DNA from: Pratylenchus scribneri
Lineage: Eukaryota; Nematoda; Chromadorea; Rhabditida; Pratylenchidae
Length of the DNA: 64,000 bases
NCBI GenBank assembly: GCA_030063045.1
Contig: JAQSEB010000010.1
Location: 3,713,501 to 3,777,500 of the forward strand
Reading direction: 5' to 3'
The translations under genes were made by a program, and so were the position numbers. The notes below the pieces were generated by a model. The model worked only from the letters and a program-made list of their open reading frames with translations, was not told where the DNA came from and searched no databases. Below, in pieces: positions 12,501 to 22,931 of the stretch. Positions within the stretch are counted from its first letter, which is position 1. Each line of letters begins with the position of its first letter.

Positions 12501-13751
12501 ACCGCCTATTGGATGACCGGATTGGTGCCCACAATGTTCAGATTCTGCATTGCACTTGGTAAATTAATAAAACATATGAAACCAAAAAACAATACTGATT
12601 TATTTAGACAATTCATCCACAGAATTAAGCCCAAAATAATGACTAATTTATTAGTAATAAACAAAAAATATTTTATTTTCAGGCATTGCCGTCCTAATCG
12701 AACAATCGGCTGCGTCTTTTGGCGTTATGCTTTCCACCGTCTGCCCATCCTACCCAATTGCAATTTCTGTTGCCGGCCCAATCCTCACCATTCTTTCCCT
12801 GACCGGTGGCCTCTATGCAAATGTCGGTGAATTGCCAAAATTCATCAGCTGGGTACGTCGCTCGTCGCCCAAATTTATTCAACAATAATAAATGCCAAAT
12901 TTGACAGGTTCAATACCTTTCCTGGTTTCGTTATGGCTTCGAGGCACTTGCAATTTCCCAATGGGTCGGTGCCCTTGACGACAATCCGATGACGGCAAAA
13001 TGCCCAAATATGACAAATTGCCCATCGGCCAGTGCTGTATTGGCCACCTATTCATTCCAAATTGACATGTTCTACCTGGACATTGGAGCAATGTTCCTCT
13101 TCACAATTGCCTGCTATTTCATTGGCTATCTGGGTCTTCTCATCCGAGTGCGATTGGCACGATGAAGAATGAATGAATGAAGATGAAATTGACACATTAT
13201 TCAAATAATATGGACTCCCTTCTGATTAATTTTGCTTATTTATTATTCATTTCATCATCTTTCCCCCAATTCACATAATATTTAATTATTCATTTGCCAT
13301 AAATTTCATCTCTGGACACTCAATCAAATCTTTCCTCCCCCGACCCCCTTTATATTTTTGCTTTTTTATTTTTAAATCCAAATAAAATCTTTTAAATATA
13401 AATTTCCTTAATTAACAGTTTGGCCATTGTTTGTTGGAATGCATTCCTCAGTTTTTTTCGTGCATTCCGCTCCAAAAAATGGAACCCCCTGCGAAGTCGG
13501 ATTGACTCTATTCAATTGGACACTCGACAACTATTTTTGGCCACTTTGTTCTTCCTAATTCTCCTTTTTCTTCTTCCAACCGTTGGCGTTTACTTTGCCG
13601 TTTTTGGCACCGTAATTTAGCAAATTATTTTCATTAATTCAAACAAATATTTTCCACATAGCTTTGGCGGCTGGTCGATTCAATTTGCAAAGTTATCAAA
13701 ATTGGTGCCGCCTTAATCCGAAAATTTTTATGCAAATTTTCACCCAAATGA
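9564..13751 (+). CDS. PIGQ: PIGQ/GPI1, GPI-N-acetylglucosaminyltransferase subunit Q, split around a nested gene
   Basis: Six exons (9564-9643, 9686-9809, 9856-10021, 10064-10148, 13419-13611, 13662-13751) join in phase to 245 residues. Exons 2-4 carry PAGLKLND, FFLYHIHLW and the hydrophobic ADFFRVITIHMFCFHIY run. Exons 5-6 carry RSKKWNPLRSRIDS, LDTRQLFLATLFF and LLPTVGVYF. These follow each other directly in animal PIGQ, so the two blocks belong to one gene although 3270 bp separate them. That intron (10149-13418) holds a complete ABCG gene on the same strand. PIGQ stabilises the ER membrane complex that adds GlcNAc to phosphatidylinositol, the first step of GPI anchor synthesis. The long N-terminal domain of vertebrate PIGQ is absent; here the protein starts shortly before the membrane core. 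Confidence 0.88.
10585..13165 (+). CDS. ABCG (White-type) half transporter, nested in PIGQ intron 4
   Basis: Twelve exons (10585-10813, 10866-10908, 10957-11080, 11135-11254, 11308-11407, 11455-11510, 11554-11676, 11722-11844, 11887-12060, 12156-12558, 12683-12852, 12908-13165) give 640 residues, the normal length of an ABCG half transporter. The nucleotide-binding domain is first: Walker A GSSGAGKTSLLN split by an intron, Q-loop QQDE, signature ISGGEARR, Walker B IIFADEP and D-loop GLDS, then an H-loop CTIHQPSS. The membrane domain follows, with RNPGLARAKL at its start and about six hydrophobic helices, including a re-entrant LTGGLY segment and a Cys-containing loop before the last helix. 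Family members move lipids, pigment precursors or small molecules as dimers; the substrate is unknown here. It is transcribed in the same direction as its host gene, and its own promoter would lie in 10149-10584. Confidence 0.93.
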
Positions 13752-14026
13752 AATCCATACAATCCGAAATATTATCAATAAATTTAATAATTGACAATTA
13801 TCATTATTTGAATGAGGGGATTGGTTGAGGGAACTAAATTCCCTTTATATATATTGGAGGGGAAATGGATGATTAAATGCAATTTTATAAATTTTTATAC
13901 AGTTTAATGAAGAATATTTTAGTATTTTCGCAATGATGAATAATGAATTTTCAGTAAGATAATTTATTCGCTCAATATTTCTTTCTTCAATTTGAATCTT
14001 CCTTTGTATTTTATTCTTTCCATTCT

Positions 14027-15604
14027 TCAATGTTGGAGTGAGATTGACGCCGGCTCGTTCGATGCTTCAATTTGCTCTATTAACGTGTCCATCGGAATTG
14101 TCGGCGAAGTTGAGGTGGTACCGGCTCCCTCGGTGCTGCAATGTGCCGCATTTGTGTGTCCGGCAGAATGTTTGGTGATGTCGACATGGTAGAGTTGGGC
14201 ACAAATTTCCATCGCGATGAGCTTGCCGAAATTCTGGTGAATGAAGCGGAAAATCAGCAGACCATCATGGCCAAGCACACGTTGACAGAAACGAACCACC
14301 TTCTTCTCATCTACAAAAAAAAAAATACCAAAATTATTTCTTAATATAAATGTTATTACCAAATGGATCATCACGGCTGACCAAATGCAGCAAATCCTTG
14401 ACGCATTGAATTCTTTTGAAGGAGCTCAGAAAGCGAGCAAAGAAGAATGCATCCATGATGACCATCACAAGCAGTGCATAATACCAGAAGTAGAGGAAGA
14501 GGAAAACCTTTAAATGACAATTACAATAGATTTTACCTTTATTACCTTTTCATTGAGCATGTTGATGCCAAGTGTGCATCGCACTTCACGAACCATTCCA
14601 TCCACCGAATTGCCCAGGAAATCCATGCTAAATTTGCAATAAGCGATGCGTGGGAAATAAGTGAGTGGTTGGTTTTGTTGCAATGAATATTCATGATTGG
14701 GCCAGGCCTGGCGTGCCAACTGAATTTAAAAAGTTAATAAAGAAAAATTAAAAAAAAAGTAACCGAAAATCCCCAGAAAGGATTTCGATAACCGATGAAG
14801 ACAGTCAGAAAATAAATCATCAGGCCAATCATAAAAACATTCATCAGTTTGAAGGCAATATGGAAGAAGACGATCATTTGGCCAAGTCCTTTGAATTCAC
14901 GAAGCTCGGCAATCTTGAATAATTTTGGAAAATCGATCAAAAATACAAAAAAAAAATAATACATTGTAGATATAATTGGCTGCTTCCTTGACTGCCTTCG
15001 CTCGATTTCCACCATCATCACTGCGAATTTTATTGCCAAGAGTATGAACACGCCCGAAATCAATATCTAAAAGTCACAAGTCAGTTCAGAAATTCAACCT
15101 AATTATGCTTCCCTTTTACCTGTCTTGGACTGCCCGAAACGCCAGAAAAAGTATGGAAGACGCATTGCGATTGCTTGAATGATGAGAATGAATGGGACCC
15201 ATTGGTAGTAGCCAACATAGATGGGCTTGACATTGCCATGATGATCATAATCCTTGATATATGTGCCGGTCACATAGCAGAATTGATGGACATATGATGA
15301 CCAAGACTCTTCAAAAAATTTGAGTGGATTACATAAAAAAAACCCCAATTTACCCGAAAATTCGTTTGGCAACATGCAATTGATTGGTTTATCAAACATG
15401 TCAATTTTCCCTGAGATGATGAGCATCAGAATGCTCAAAATGATTGGTGTATAACGGCAACAGCAACGATCCATAAAATCCAACACGCTGAACTTCGTTG
15501 AACTAAAAAAAGTGATGATTAACTTATTTTATGGTGGAAAGTGGTAAATACCTGTAGCTGTATGAATTGTACGGTTTGGTTATTGCTTCCATAGCCGACC
15601 TCAT
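14027..15604 (-). CDS. Innexin gap-junction protein
   Basis: Multi-exon gene of about 400 residues, starting MRSAMEAITK (exon 15552-15604) and ending SISLQH. The signature YYQWVP precedes the second membrane helix. The first extracellular loop has two Cys about 17 residues apart (NCMLP and FCYVTG). The second loop has the family phrases FPRIAYCKF and VRCTLGINMLNEK. Four hydrophobic helices and a Ser/Thr-rich cytoplasmic tail complete the topology. Innexins form hemichannels and electrical synapses in nematodes; the specific paralogue cannot be named. The segment at 15313-15357 is a 45-bp intron without frame change, so an ORF scan reads through it. The gene is convergent with PIGQ (275 bp apart). 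Confidence 0.92.
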
Positions 15605-15957
15605 TTTCGTTTTTAACGTCGGAATATGTAATCTTTATTAAATTTGTTATCTATAATTTGAAAAATGAATTGGATCAAGGAAGGAAATGGATTGGATCCA
15701 TAAAAAGCAGTTGTTTGAATTGGCTTTTATATCAAACCAATGCACAAATACGGTTGCTGTACCGTAATAAATATAGCGATCAATCAATAATTTAGAAGGA
15801 GAAAGAGAACGAGAATAGAGAATGTAATATTGAATATTGTTGTTCTATTCTTATTTAATCTTGTAGTGTCTACCATCTAGTCTTTTTTATTTTTCGATGT
15901 TCTCATTTTCTCTTTCTTTTCCGTGAAGTGAAGAGGAAACTGAATACGGTGCCGGTG
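15605..15957. other. Upstream region of innexin gene
   Basis: AT-rich; presumed promoter. No other feature recognised before the fold-back element. Confidence 0.3.
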
Positions 15958-15973
15958 CTAGAGCGTTCGCTAA

Positions 15974-16500
15974 CCCCCGAAATCCCGAAAAGACGAAACC
16001 CCGAAAAGACGAAACCCCGAAAGACGAAATCCCGAATAAAGGGAAGTGGACGAAACCCCGAAAAGACGAAACCCCGAAAAGAAGAAAATGGGACGAAAAC
16101 CCGAAAACTTGAACTTGTGGATCAATTTTTTCGATCGATACCTCAATCGATGCGTCTTGATTCCAGGATCATGAATATGCCATTTGTTTTTCAAAAAACT
16201 CAAAAATAAAAAAGCTATGGCCATTAAAGTTACCATAGGTGTAACCCAGCTTGATTAAAATGGCCATAACTTTTTTATTTTTGAGTTTTTTGAAAAACAA
16301 ATGGCATATTCATGATCCTGGAATCAAGACGCATCGATTGAGGTATCGATCGAAAAAATTGATCCATAAGTTCAAGTTTTCGGGATTTCGTCCCAGTTTC
16401 TTCTTTTCGGGGTTTCGTCTTTCGGGGTTTCGTCTTTTCGGGGTTTCGTCTTTCGGGGTTTCGTCCTTTCGGGGTTTCGTCTTTTCGGGATTTCGGGGTA
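15974..16500. mobile_element. Fold-back (long inverted repeat) element with CGAAACCCCGAAAAGA arrays
   Basis: Two arms of about 245 bp, 15974-16226 and 16258-16500, are reverse complements around a loop of roughly 30 bp. The outer part of each arm is a short tandem array of a cgaaaccccgaaaaga-type unit. The inner part is unique sequence ending in a Sau-like aatggccata run. A direct repeat of about 14 bp (ctagagcgttcgct left, ctagagcgtttcgct right) flanks the arms and may be a target duplication. No transposase frame is present. Confidence 0.75.
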
Positions 16501-16749
16501 GAGCCTAGAGCGTTTCGCTCAAAAAGGGTTTTTAAGATATTTATCCAAACCGGTTTTTCGGCAATTTACACAGGGATTAAACCAAAAAACCGACGATGTT
16601 TCCTGATTCTTCATTTTGAAAAACCCTTAAGATTAGTTTCAAAACATAAATTTATAAAAGTTAAACTAGCAAAAACTTGGTTTGATTGAAATGTTTTAAT
16701 TAATAAATTTTTTGGTAAAACGGACACGTCTTAATGTGATGGTTTTTAT

Positions 16750-18204
16750 TAGAGGCCGGCGCGGATTCCGGATCCGTACGGATTATCCGGACCCGGAGTC
16801 CGAAATCCGTATATTTTTTGATTTTCCGGATTTTTTCCGGGCCGGATTTTTGTACGGATTATCCGGTCCGGTCCGGCCCGGAATTTTCCCAATCCGTACA
16901 ATCCGGTCCGGATCTTACGGATTTTCCAAATTGTTTTAAAAAGGACCATTCATCCAATTTTTTGAATAATTTTTTTGAAACGATGTAAAAATTCTATTAA
17001 ATATTTTTTTTATATTTACTTTTTCTGATTCTTTTTTAATAGGCATATCTTTTTTTGCTTTCTTTATCCAATGGGTACCAATTTTTTGCCGAATGATTTT
17101 TCACATTCTTTTAACGAATGTAAATAAAAATTAATTATTCAACATAAAATGGTTTCTAATAAAAAAAATATGGATAAATTAGGTTTTAATAAAGCCAAAA
17201 TGGACCAAAAGGGTGTGCGCGGGATATATCTGGATAAAGGAAGATTAAGGTGGATATAGAGGGATTAAGAGAGAATAATGTCTGAAATGGATGGGTGATT
17301 ATTCGCTTGGATTAGGGAGGGTAGGGAAGTTAGCCGATGGCCCTGAGAGTGCGCGGGATATATCCGGATATCGAGAGATTAAAGTGGATATTGGGGATTA
17401 AGCCTCCGAAATTGATAGGATTAAGTTAGGAAATATTTTTCGATATCAACAAATATAAGGCTTATTTTTGGATTTGTGCCGCTTCAAGATTTTAAAGCGG
17501 TATGCGCGTGTCCGGTTTGGAGCTGTTTTAATTCCGGCTTCGCGCGAATCCAATACTCCGAACCCCTTACCCTAATCCCTAGCTTTATAAATGTATTATA
17601 GGCCTTAAACCTACCAGTTTGAGTACTAGTCTAGTCAGGGCCACCGGCTAACTTCCCTACCCTCCCTAATCCAAGCGAATAATCACCCATCAATTTCAGT
17701 CAGTATTCCCATTTAATCCCTCTATATCCACCTTAATCCTCCTTTATCCAGATATATCCCGAGCACCTCCTTTTGATCCATTTTGGCCTTAATTAAATCT
17801 AATTTATCGTGTACAATTATTCAGCATTGCACAAGATGTTTATGATTATCGCCGATCAAGTTTGAGTCCAGAAACTGTAGAAATGTTGATTTTCCTTAAT
17901 AAAAGTATTCCTGAAGTCGGCTCATATTAATTTGCATGAATTTGATTTCATTCATTGTTTTAATTTTACGATAAATTTTATTTATTTTTATTTTATATGC
18001 GCAAAAAAAATTATTTTTTACTTTAAATCTGCGAAAAAAATTTTTTTTGAAAATCCGTAATCCGTATCCGGATCCGTATTTTTTTTGGTACGGATTATTT
18101 CCGGACCGGATTTTGTACGGATTATCCGGTCCGGTCCGGCCCGGGATTTTTTCGGTTCGAAAATCCGGTCCGCGGGTCCGGATTTTCCTCCGCGCCGGTC
18201 TCTA
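16750..18204. mobile_element. Non-autonomous hAT-like DNA element, 8-bp target duplication
   Basis: Terminal inverted repeats TAGAGGCCGGCGCGGA (left) and its complement with one mismatch (right end at 18204) bound a 1455-bp segment. Identical 8-bp direct repeats GTTTTTAT at 16742-16749 and 18205-18212 flank it. An 8-bp duplication with a TAGAG-type end is typical of hAT elements (family knowledge). Both ends hold dense ccgga/tccgg sub-repeats, far more GC-rich than the surrounding DNA. No transposase coding sequence is seen, so it is non-autonomous. Confidence 0.82.
17170..17810. repeat. Nested palindrome inside the hAT-like element
   Basis: Arms at about 17170-17345 and 17636-17810 are imperfect reverse complements (for example gggagggtagggaagttagcc against ggctaacttccctaccctcc). 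A second partial direct copy of the left arm lies near 17350-17410. It may be an older element captured by, or part of, the hAT-like unit. Confidence 0.65.
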
Positions 18205-18442
18205 GTTTTTATATTATTAGTTCCATTAAATCAAAAAAATTGAACAAGCATTAGTTCAATGGTGTTTCAATTTCCAAATTAATTCTTTTGCATTAATTAA
18301 AATAACTTAAATATTTAGCAAAATTTTAGATATTCATACCACTTGATTAAATAATTTTTTACCAATTTATTTACGACAACCATTCAATTTACTTGTTGGC
18401 CCAAACTAAAGGAGGTAAGCATTGTCCACACATTCTGGAAAT

Positions 18443-21400
18443 ATGCCAAAAGCAGTGATCGAAAATCAAAGAGCAAATGATGCCAGCAAAAAAAGATACA
18501 GAAGCCCGGATGAAAGGAGCCCAAAACGCAGTCGCAAAGAGGATAGCGGTGGACGTGATCGGGATACGAGAAGAGAGCGTGATTATGATAAGCGAAGGTT
18601 TCCATTTTTGACTATTTTGGATCGTATAATAAAGCTCTATAAGGCATGTATTCAGAAAATTTTAAACGGATATTTTATAATCGAAATATGGAAAATGTAT
18701 TAGCGATGTTTGGGAAGCAAGACCGATTTTCTTGCAATAATTAATAGGCATGACATAGCCGGAGATATTCTTAGTATTCTAGCTATATTAGAATCAAGGA
18801 TACCCTTTTCGCTTTAAAGTTGAGATGATGATAAATTTTTCCATATCCATTATCCACTTCCTCTCCTCACTTTTCACCAGAAAATAAACTGGACTATTGT
18901 AATTGGAACTCCAAACTCAATTAAGGGGAAGCCCATTTTTAATTAATTACGTAATTATTAAGATGAATAATTTCAGAAATGGAGACTCAAAACGCGACAC
19001 CCATTCTCGACGGGATTCCAGCAGTCCCAAAAGCAGCAGTAAACATTCCACTTCATCATCGTCTAATCGAGCACAGGACAATAATGGAACAACTGAAGGA
19101 AGTCGATCAAAAGTGCAATTGGCCGAAGATTTGAAGTCCAAGGAATTGGTTTACGAGGCCAAAATGAAGATACAAGAACGCATCAAGGAGTTGGGTTTGC
19201 CCATTCATCAGCCCTCTTTATCATCATCAAAGGCGGGTGGTGGTAGCGGTGAAAAATTCAAAGAGACCATTCTTCGTCCGGAGGAGGCAAAAGCATTCAC
19301 TCAGCTGCACATGGAGAAAATGGAACGACTTAATGAGGTTAAAATTTTGGATAAAATTAGTACAAATTTATATTTTTTAATATTTTCGATAAATTAAATT
19401 AAATTGAATCAGGCCCGTACCCAGGAATTGCTGTTGGGGGTGGCGCGCGAAAAATTTTGGTCAAAAATTGCCGCGCAGCGAAAAATTTTACTGAATTTTT
19501 ATGAAAATCGTAAAACAAAAGGGTCCCCCTTTACTTTTTTTTTGGTGCTTCGCGTGGCTTGGGGTCGGCCCGGGCCGACCCCCTGGGTGCGGGCCTGAAT
19601 TGAATATTTCAACCAATTAAAAAGATAAAATATTCTCTTCATTTTCAGATGAAGAATCGAATTGCAAAAGGCGTCCAAAATTTGAGTGTAAAAACGCCGG
19701 CCTTGGTGTTGGATGCCATCTCAAATGAAAAAATATTGCCGCCATCATTGCAACAAATCAAATGGGAACAACAACATTCAGCGTCGACCGCAATGCCAAA
19801 AGCAATAAAATCGGAATTCGCCGCACAAAATGAGGTTATTCTTATTATTTGGGATTAAACAATTATAATATTTGGTTGAGTGGTTTATTCCGGGATTTGT
19901 TCCATTCAAAATTGCTTTGGTTCAATTCCCAATTGAAAAAGTCCAATTTCCCAATGATGAAATAAACATGCACCACTCCGATGGAGCGATGGTATTTTGA
20001 CGAAAAAAACCACAAATTAAACACTGAGGGAAATTGTATAAGAAAATATAGCATTAAAATTTTTAAAAATTATGTCTTTTCACATTTTTTTTTGCAGGAC
20101 AAGAAGCCAATTCATTTGCAAAAAGTTGAAGAGCCGGATTCGAGTACAGGCACAACACTCGAATTCCAAGATCCTCGACTCCATTTGAAATCAGCCTTTC
20201 GTCAACGCCGTCAATTTGAGTTCAAGCAGCCCGGAGAATATGAAAAATTGGCAAAAATGCAACGTTCCAAGGCTAAATTGGAACAACTTCAGGTTTTTTA
20301 TTCTTTCGGTAAAAATAATATTTTTTTTAATTTTACAGTCCGAAATTGAAAAAGCCGCCAAACAAACCGGCATTTCATCGGCCGTCAAATTGGCAATTGT
20401 TACGCCGAGCGGATTGCCTGAAAGTAGCACGGGCGAATATATCCCCGAGGTTGAATGGTGGGACGAAGTGGTGCTTGGCAATGGAAAATGGTCAGTGAGT
20501 TTGAAAAGGGAATGTGTTGGTGCAAAAATGATCTCAAATAGGCGAGAAATTATTTAATTTAATGAAGACGGTTATCTATTAATAAATATCATTTTACTTA
20601 AAAAAAAAGTTTGAGAATTGTATTTAATAAATTAATTTTACTTGTTTAAATTAAAATTTTATATTTCAAATTTCAGTTATACGAACATTCCGAGCATCGA
20701 ATTGGCTCCGATGGAACGCTATGAGAATACAATTACGGATTTGGTGGAACATCCAATCCAATTAAAGCCGCCCGATGAACCACTTCAGCCAATTTATTTG
20801 AAGGTTTATTAAAAAATAATCAAAAATAAATAACACAATTGCCGAGAATAGGTTTTTCTCCTTAAAACTCCAATAAATGAACATTAGCGTTATTTTGGCC
20901 CAATAGATAGAATTCATTCACAATCAGTTAACAAATTAATTAATATAATAATTCTTCTATTGGGATTAATTCTTAAAAAATATTTGCAATTTTTATTTTA
21001 TAATTTTCAGGCCTGTTTGACCAAAAAGGAACAAAAGAAATTGCGCCGTCAAAATCGACGAGAGGCACTGAAAGAAAAAGCAGAAAAAATTCGACTTGGA
21101 TTGGAGAAACCACCGGAAGCCAAATTGAAAATTAGCAATTTGATGCGAGTTTTGGGCACCGATGCCATCCAGGACCCGACAAAGATGGAAGTGGTTGTTC
21201 GGAAGCAAATGGCCGAAAGGGCACAAAAACATGTGGAGGAGAATAAAAGCAGAAAATTGACGAGAGAGGAAAAATCGGCGAAAGCAATTCGAAAAGTGGC
21301 CGAGGACACATCATTGGCAGTGCATGTTGCCGTTTACAAGTTGGTTTTTTTTAATTGCATTTTATTTTGTTGATAAGGAAAAAATGCCGAGGTAAAAGAA

Positions 21401-22269
21401 GGTGAATTCCATCGAAAAAAATTGGAAATTCATCGATACAAACCTCGAAAATTATGGGATTTTGAACTGAACTGGCCAAACTGGAAAATGATCAAATTGG
21501 CCAGTCTAAAATAAATCAACAAATTTAATTTTAAAAAATGAATTTGATAGGAAATTTATTTTTTACTTTTTGTTCTTAAATCTTATTAAAAAGGGCATAG
21601 GTCATAGGATGATATTGAAGATGTTAAAAATCGATGTAGATAATACATAATATAATAAGTATTATTATTTTGGACGGAATTCATAATTTTTCCTAATTCA
21701 GAGTGAAATCGTTGGCCAATCCTGCCAAAAAGTTCAAAGTGATGATGAATGCCAAGCAATTGCAATTATCTGGAATGGTCATTCTGCTGGAGGACATCAA
21801 CGTTGTGGTCATGGAGGGTGGACCAAAACAACAAAAATTCTACAAAAATTTGATGCTAAATCGAATCAAATGGTCGGAGGAGATTGCCGGCCAAAGGCAC
21901 AATCGAAAACAAACGGCGACCGTACAAAATGATGCGGCGGATGAAGGTGGCCAGGAACAGCCACAAGGCGAACGCAATGAATGCACATTGGTTAGTGAAA
22001 AACAAATTTTGGGCCCCAAATAGAGGATTCGTTTTAATTGAGATGATTCAAAAATAAAAATTAACCCATGATTAATTAGTTCATCATGTCTATTTATCTA
22101 ATTTCAGATTTGGGAGGGCATTGTCCAGAAGCGAGCATTCAATGGAGAGCCCCGTTTCATGCAAGCCACCAATCACAAACATGCCCGTGAAATATTGGAC
22201 AAACACGGCGTGGCACATTATTGGGATCTCTGTTATTCAACATCCGTTCTCTTATCCGAAGAAAAGTGA
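18443..22269 (+). CDS. PRPF3: U4/U6 snRNP protein PRPF3 (Prp3)
   Basis: Nine exons (18443-18597, 18977-19337, 19649-19834, 20098-20292, 20339-20490, 20677-20803, 21011-21339, 21702-21990, 22108-22269) give 651 residues. The N-terminal 110 residues are Arg/Ser/Asp-rich. The Prp3 domain follows, with [33 protein letters not shown] and [15 protein letters not shown]. The C-terminal DUF1115 region has [26 protein letters not shown] and [14 protein letters not shown]3 binds U4/U6 snRNA with PRPF4 in the tri-snRNP. The start ATG at 18443 opens the longest Met-led frame. Intron 2 contains a MITE. A polyadenylation-type aaaataaatg follows the stop by about 95 bp. Confidence 0.94.
19409..19598. mobile_element. 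MITE in PRPF3 intron 2
   Basis: A 190-bp, locally GC-rich insert with 17-bp terminal inverted repeats (TCAGGCCCGTACCCAGG and, at the other end, its complement with one mismatch). It is flanked by the direct repeat ATTGAA at 19403-19408 and 19599-19604. The inner part has gcgcgcg and a ggtcggcccgggccgacc palindrome. No coding capacity. The intron splices around it, so the insertion is tolerated. Confidence 0.85.
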
Positions 22270-22931
22270 AGAAAAAGACAACTCGGCAAATTGTGATTTG
22301 AAGAGAATGATATTGACGTTTTTTTTACCTTTTTAAACAATTTGTTCATGTTCAATTCAACTTTCAAAAATAAATGTTTGAATTATCAACTTATTTCATC
22401 TCCCTTTTTTCTTTCAAATCGATAAAAAGAACAAAAGAGATTTTAATTTTAAGATGTGTGATATTGATATTTCTTTAATTTTGTTAGGAATAAAATTTAA
22501 TCTGGTCCGGACTCCGGATTTGTTCTGCAAAAAGGAATATTCATCACAATATTTGAATATTACGCGAAAAATTATTTCGTTTTGAAAAATATTTTTACGC
22601 GGAAATTTGAATTTTGTAATAAATGCCCTTTTTGCCGTTTGAAAGAAAATTTGAAATTACGCCAAATAAAACTTTCGTTGCGATAAATAAATTTTTCACT
22701 GAAATTTAAATTTTGTACTAATTCCCCTTTTTGCATGTATGAAAGAAAATAATTTCAGCTTTAGTTTGAAGAATGTTATAAAATTAATATTATTGAAAAT
22801 ATGTTTAAATTCCAGCGAGCACTGAAAATTCTCTAATTTCCATCCCCATTCCTATACATGATAAAAGAGGCATTATTCCAATTCCAATCAATTTTTTTAT
22901 TTTATTTGATTTACAATATTTTCGAAAATAA
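22270..22931. other. Convergent intergenic region, PRPF3 and NR2E gene
   Basis: Holds both 3' UTRs. Two similar AT-rich blocks (gcgaaaaattatttcg... and gcggaaatttgaattttgta...) near 22560-22760 look like a degenerate local repeat. No gene seen. Confidence 0.35.

Noticed and set aside
15928..16508. Open frames in the fold-back element (Lys/Arg/Thr-Pro rich on one strand, Gly-Phe-Arg rich on the other)
   Set aside because: They follow the CGAAACCCCGAAAAGA repeat and its complement; mirror-image frames in both arms show they are not genes.
16712..16949. Open frames over the ccgga-rich end of the hAT-like element
   Set aside because: Explained by sub-repeats of the element; no transposase motif.
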